Source of the DNA: an uncultured Planctomycetota bacterium
GTDB lineage: Bacteria; Planctomycetota; Planctomycetia; Pirellulales; Thermoguttaceae
Assembly: GCA_900317365.1 (NCBI GenBank)
Contig: ONGM01000018.1
Location: forward strand, 1-45,685
Direction: 5' to 3'
Length of the DNA stretch: 45,685 nt
Of this stretch, positions 43,870 through 45,685 are shown in pieces. A model generated the notes under the pieces. That model had not been told where the DNA came from, searched no databases, and saw only the letters and a program-made list of their open reading frames with translations. Made by a program: the position numbers and the translations under genes. Position 1 is the stretch's first letter. Each line of letters opens with the position of its first letter.

Positions 43870-44877
43870 TTAATAGTCGTCTTTACGCCTTCGATTTACC
43901 TTTTCGGACGTCTTTATAATCAGCTCCATTCTTCCAATCATAAGCGCGTAGGGACCGGAAAGAAAGAGAACCGTCGTCGGAAATAAAGCAAGCCCCCAAG
44001 GGGAGTCGATCCAATTCGGGCAAATGTGGACGAATAAGAGCGGTCCCGAAAGAAAGACCGCAGTGGCGCCGAAAAGCTGGATCCAAATTGGGAATTGCGT
44101 AACCAATGATACCAGAACGTCTTTTTGCAAAATCTGTCGCGCGTCGTCCGCGAATCGGGTCGACAGAAGAATGATCGGAAAAAGAACGCTTGCGGACGCG
44201 CCGACAATACACAAATCGACGGTATCGGAATAATCATATGAGACGGCGAATTTTAGTATGAGCGCCGCCGGAAGGAACGAATCGACTAAAAACGCAAAGT
44301 ACGCCAGCCCGAGTTTAACGCTGTCATGATAACCCAATCTCTTCGCCCATTCTCCTACGCGCGTTCGTCCCTCCGAGCCTAACTCTTGCAGATCGTGAAA
44401 GAGGAGTCCCCACCGCGCCGACGTCGTTAGACAGTAGATTGGAACGATAAGGAAGAAAATGGCCAAAGTTAGCGTGAGAGCGTTGCCCCATCGGTGCATG
44501 TACAAGCAAACGCCGTGAAACGCCGCCGTTACGGTCAGTAACGAAAGCTCGACCATGGCGAGACGCCGCCAGTATTTCCCATCGCCCAAAATTGAAAACG
44601 TTCGATTAAAGAGCGGAAGAGATCGCGGCGACGCTTCTATCGAATCCTCGAGGTTTCGCGTCTTCCGGCGCGTAGTCGCGGATGCGTCGCAAAGCGACGG
44701 GACAGGCGTCGAGGAAGGGAGGATCGGCGGGATTCGGATAAACGCGTCCGTAGCGGCGAGGGGCGGAACACCTGCGTCCGACTCGCCTTCTAGGGCATAA
44801 ATATCCGGTTCCATTTGCGGATTAGCTTCCCAAATCGCTTGCGAACCGACGTTTGATGAAAATTCATTGTCTTGCAC
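43870..44877 (-). CDS. Multi-pass membrane protein (paralogue 2, no zinc ribbon)
   Basis: A 335-residue protein with a GTG start at 44875-44877. The sequence before the GTG (AATCGCC directly ahead) matches that before paralogue 1, which supports both GTG starts. The N-terminus (NEFSSNVG) and the C-terminus (ALMIGRMELIIK) match its neighbours, but the zinc ribbons are missing. About six membrane segments follow a disordered, S/P/T-rich N-terminal 100 residues. It lies 98 nt before paralogue 1 and is probably co-transcribed. Function unknown. Confidence 0.75.
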   Translation of the reverse strand: MQDNEFSSNVGSQAIWEANPQMEPDIYALEGESDAGVPPLAATDAFIRIPPILPSSTPVPSLCDASATTRRKTRNLEDSIEASPRSLPLFNRTFSILGDGKYWRRLAMVELSLLTVTAAFHGVCLYMHRWGNALTLTLAIFFLIVPIYCLTTSARWGLLFHDLQELGSEGRTRVGEWAKRLGYHDSVKLGLAYFAFLVDSFLPAALILKFAVSYDYSDTVDLCIVGASASVLFPIILLSTRFADDARQILQKDVLVSLVTQFPIWIQLFGATAVFLSGPLLFVHICPNWIDSPWGLALFPTTVLFLSGPYALMIGRMELIIKTSEKVNRRRKDDY

Positions 44878-44987
44878 GGCGATTGTCTTCCCTTTTTGCG
44901 CGAAACGAACGGGAGCGCGCGACCGACGGGAACGGCGACCTCGCGCGCTCGGCGCCGTAAACCGCGCACCAACGCCTGGCGATGAAG

Positions 44988-45685
44988 TTACTCCTCGTCG
45001 TCGTAAGATTCGCTACGATACAAGTCCTCGATAATCCACGCCATTCTTCCGAGCAAGAGCGCGTAAAGCCCCGTTGCGGGAACGGCGACAAACGGTTCGA
45101 TCAAGACGAGCCAGGGACAGTTTTCTTCCGCCCAATCGCCCCACATCGTCGAATGCGCGAAAAACAAAAGCGCCGAGACGACAAAAAGCTGAAACCAGAC
45201 GTGGATTTTCGTAATCAACGTCCAAAGAACGTCCTTGTGCAGAATCATAAACCAGCTTCCAGTATACATCGACGACACGACGAAAATCGGGAAAAAGAGA
45301 CTCGCCGAGACGCATGAAAGCGTTCGAAAGAACGTCTGGGAAAAGTCCGTTTCAAGGGAAAGCGCCGATTGACAAAAAAGCGGAATCGACGGAAGAATAA
45401 TGGACGCAAGCGCCAGCGTCGCCATGTAATACAGTCCCGCCAAGACTCCGTCCATAATTGAGGATTCTTCCGACCATTCGGTAAGTCGCCGCCGTCCCGT
45501 CGCTCCTGCGTCGCACATTTCACGGAAATAAAGCGCGCACTGCGGCGCAAATGTAAAGAGAACGAGCGGAAAAACGACGCATAAGAGGAGAAGAATGAAA
45601 AAGCCTATATGAAATTCCCGTCCTATGAACGCGCAACCCAACGTTACCGCCGCGCAAATTGCCAGCATCATGACGAGAATTAAAA
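44988..45685 (-). CDS. Multi-pass membrane protein (paralogue 3, partial)
   Basis: The frame is open to the right edge, so only the C-terminal 231 residues are seen; an ATG at 45671 lies inside a membrane segment and is not the true start. About four to five hydrophobic segments are followed by ALLLGRMAWIIEDLYRSESY, the family C-terminus shared with the two paralogues. It precedes paralogue 2 by 110 nt on the same strand. The missing N-terminus may carry zinc ribbons like paralogue 1. Function unknown. Confidence 0.7.
   Translation of the reverse strand, partial: LILVMMLAICAAVTLGCAFIGREFHIGFFILLLLCVVFPLVLFTFAPQCALYFREMCDAGATGRRRLTEWSEESSIMDGVLAGLYYMATLALASIILPSIPLFCQSALSLETDFSQTFFRTLSCVSASLFFPIFVVSSMYTGSWFMILHKDVLWTLITKIHVWFQLFVVSALLFFAHSTMWGDWAEENCPWLVLIEPFVAVPATGLYALLLGRMAWIIEDLYRSESYDDEE

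Overview
This window looks like a chromosomal segment of an anaerobic or facultative bacterium, most likely a member of the Planctomycetota. That assignment is inference. It rests on the oxygen-sensitive class III ribonucleotide reductase pair nrdD-nrdG, an AmrS-type radical SAM enzyme, an exported multihaem c-type cytochrome, a set of large exported low-complexity proteins, an ECF sigma/anti-sigma/PDZ trio and zinc-ribbon membrane proteins in tandem. Promoters of the ordinary TTGACA/TATAAT type can be read at several genes. I see no insertion sequence, integrase, CRISPR array or rRNA.

Left end (1-9.35 kb, minus strand): a four-gene operon with its own promoter. It encodes a CsoR-fold protein without metal ligands, an SNF2 helicase with a C-terminal DUF3883 nuclease-like domain, a DUF1156 adenine methyltransferase, and a DUF499 AAA+ ATPase with an N-terminal Swt1/HEPN-like domain that runs off the left edge. 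The helicase, methyltransferase and ATPase belong to the COG0553/COG1743/COG1483 group found in defence islands and resemble parts of BREX type 3. The CsoR-like first gene is the most unusual element.

9.5-18.6 kb: a small lipoprotein, AmrS, a tetrahaem cytochrome fused to a degenerate metallophosphatase-like domain, a PAS-GAF-pseudoreceiver protein overlapping a GNAT acetyltransferase, and a SorC-type regulator converging on a DUF4432 sugar-epimerase-like gene. Then 18.7-25.4 kb: an exported TIM-barrel protein, and the dcd-nrdD-nrdG deoxynucleotide cluster behind a long structured leader with two NrdR-box-like palindromes 31 bp apart.

25.6-36.6 kb: an exported planctomycete-type protein, cysA and cysW without cysT, an exported BON-domain protein, a CAU tRNA, an M16 peptidase homologue lacking its zinc motif, a GNAT enzyme, and an ECF sigma factor, anti-sigma factor and PDZ protein in a row. 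Right end (36.8-45.7 kb): a divergent type I restriction pair hsdR/hsdM with no hsdS in the window, followed by three tandem paralogous membrane proteins, the last running off the right edge. The window therefore holds two separate methyltransferase/helicase defence systems separated by about 27 kb of mostly metabolic and regulatory genes.
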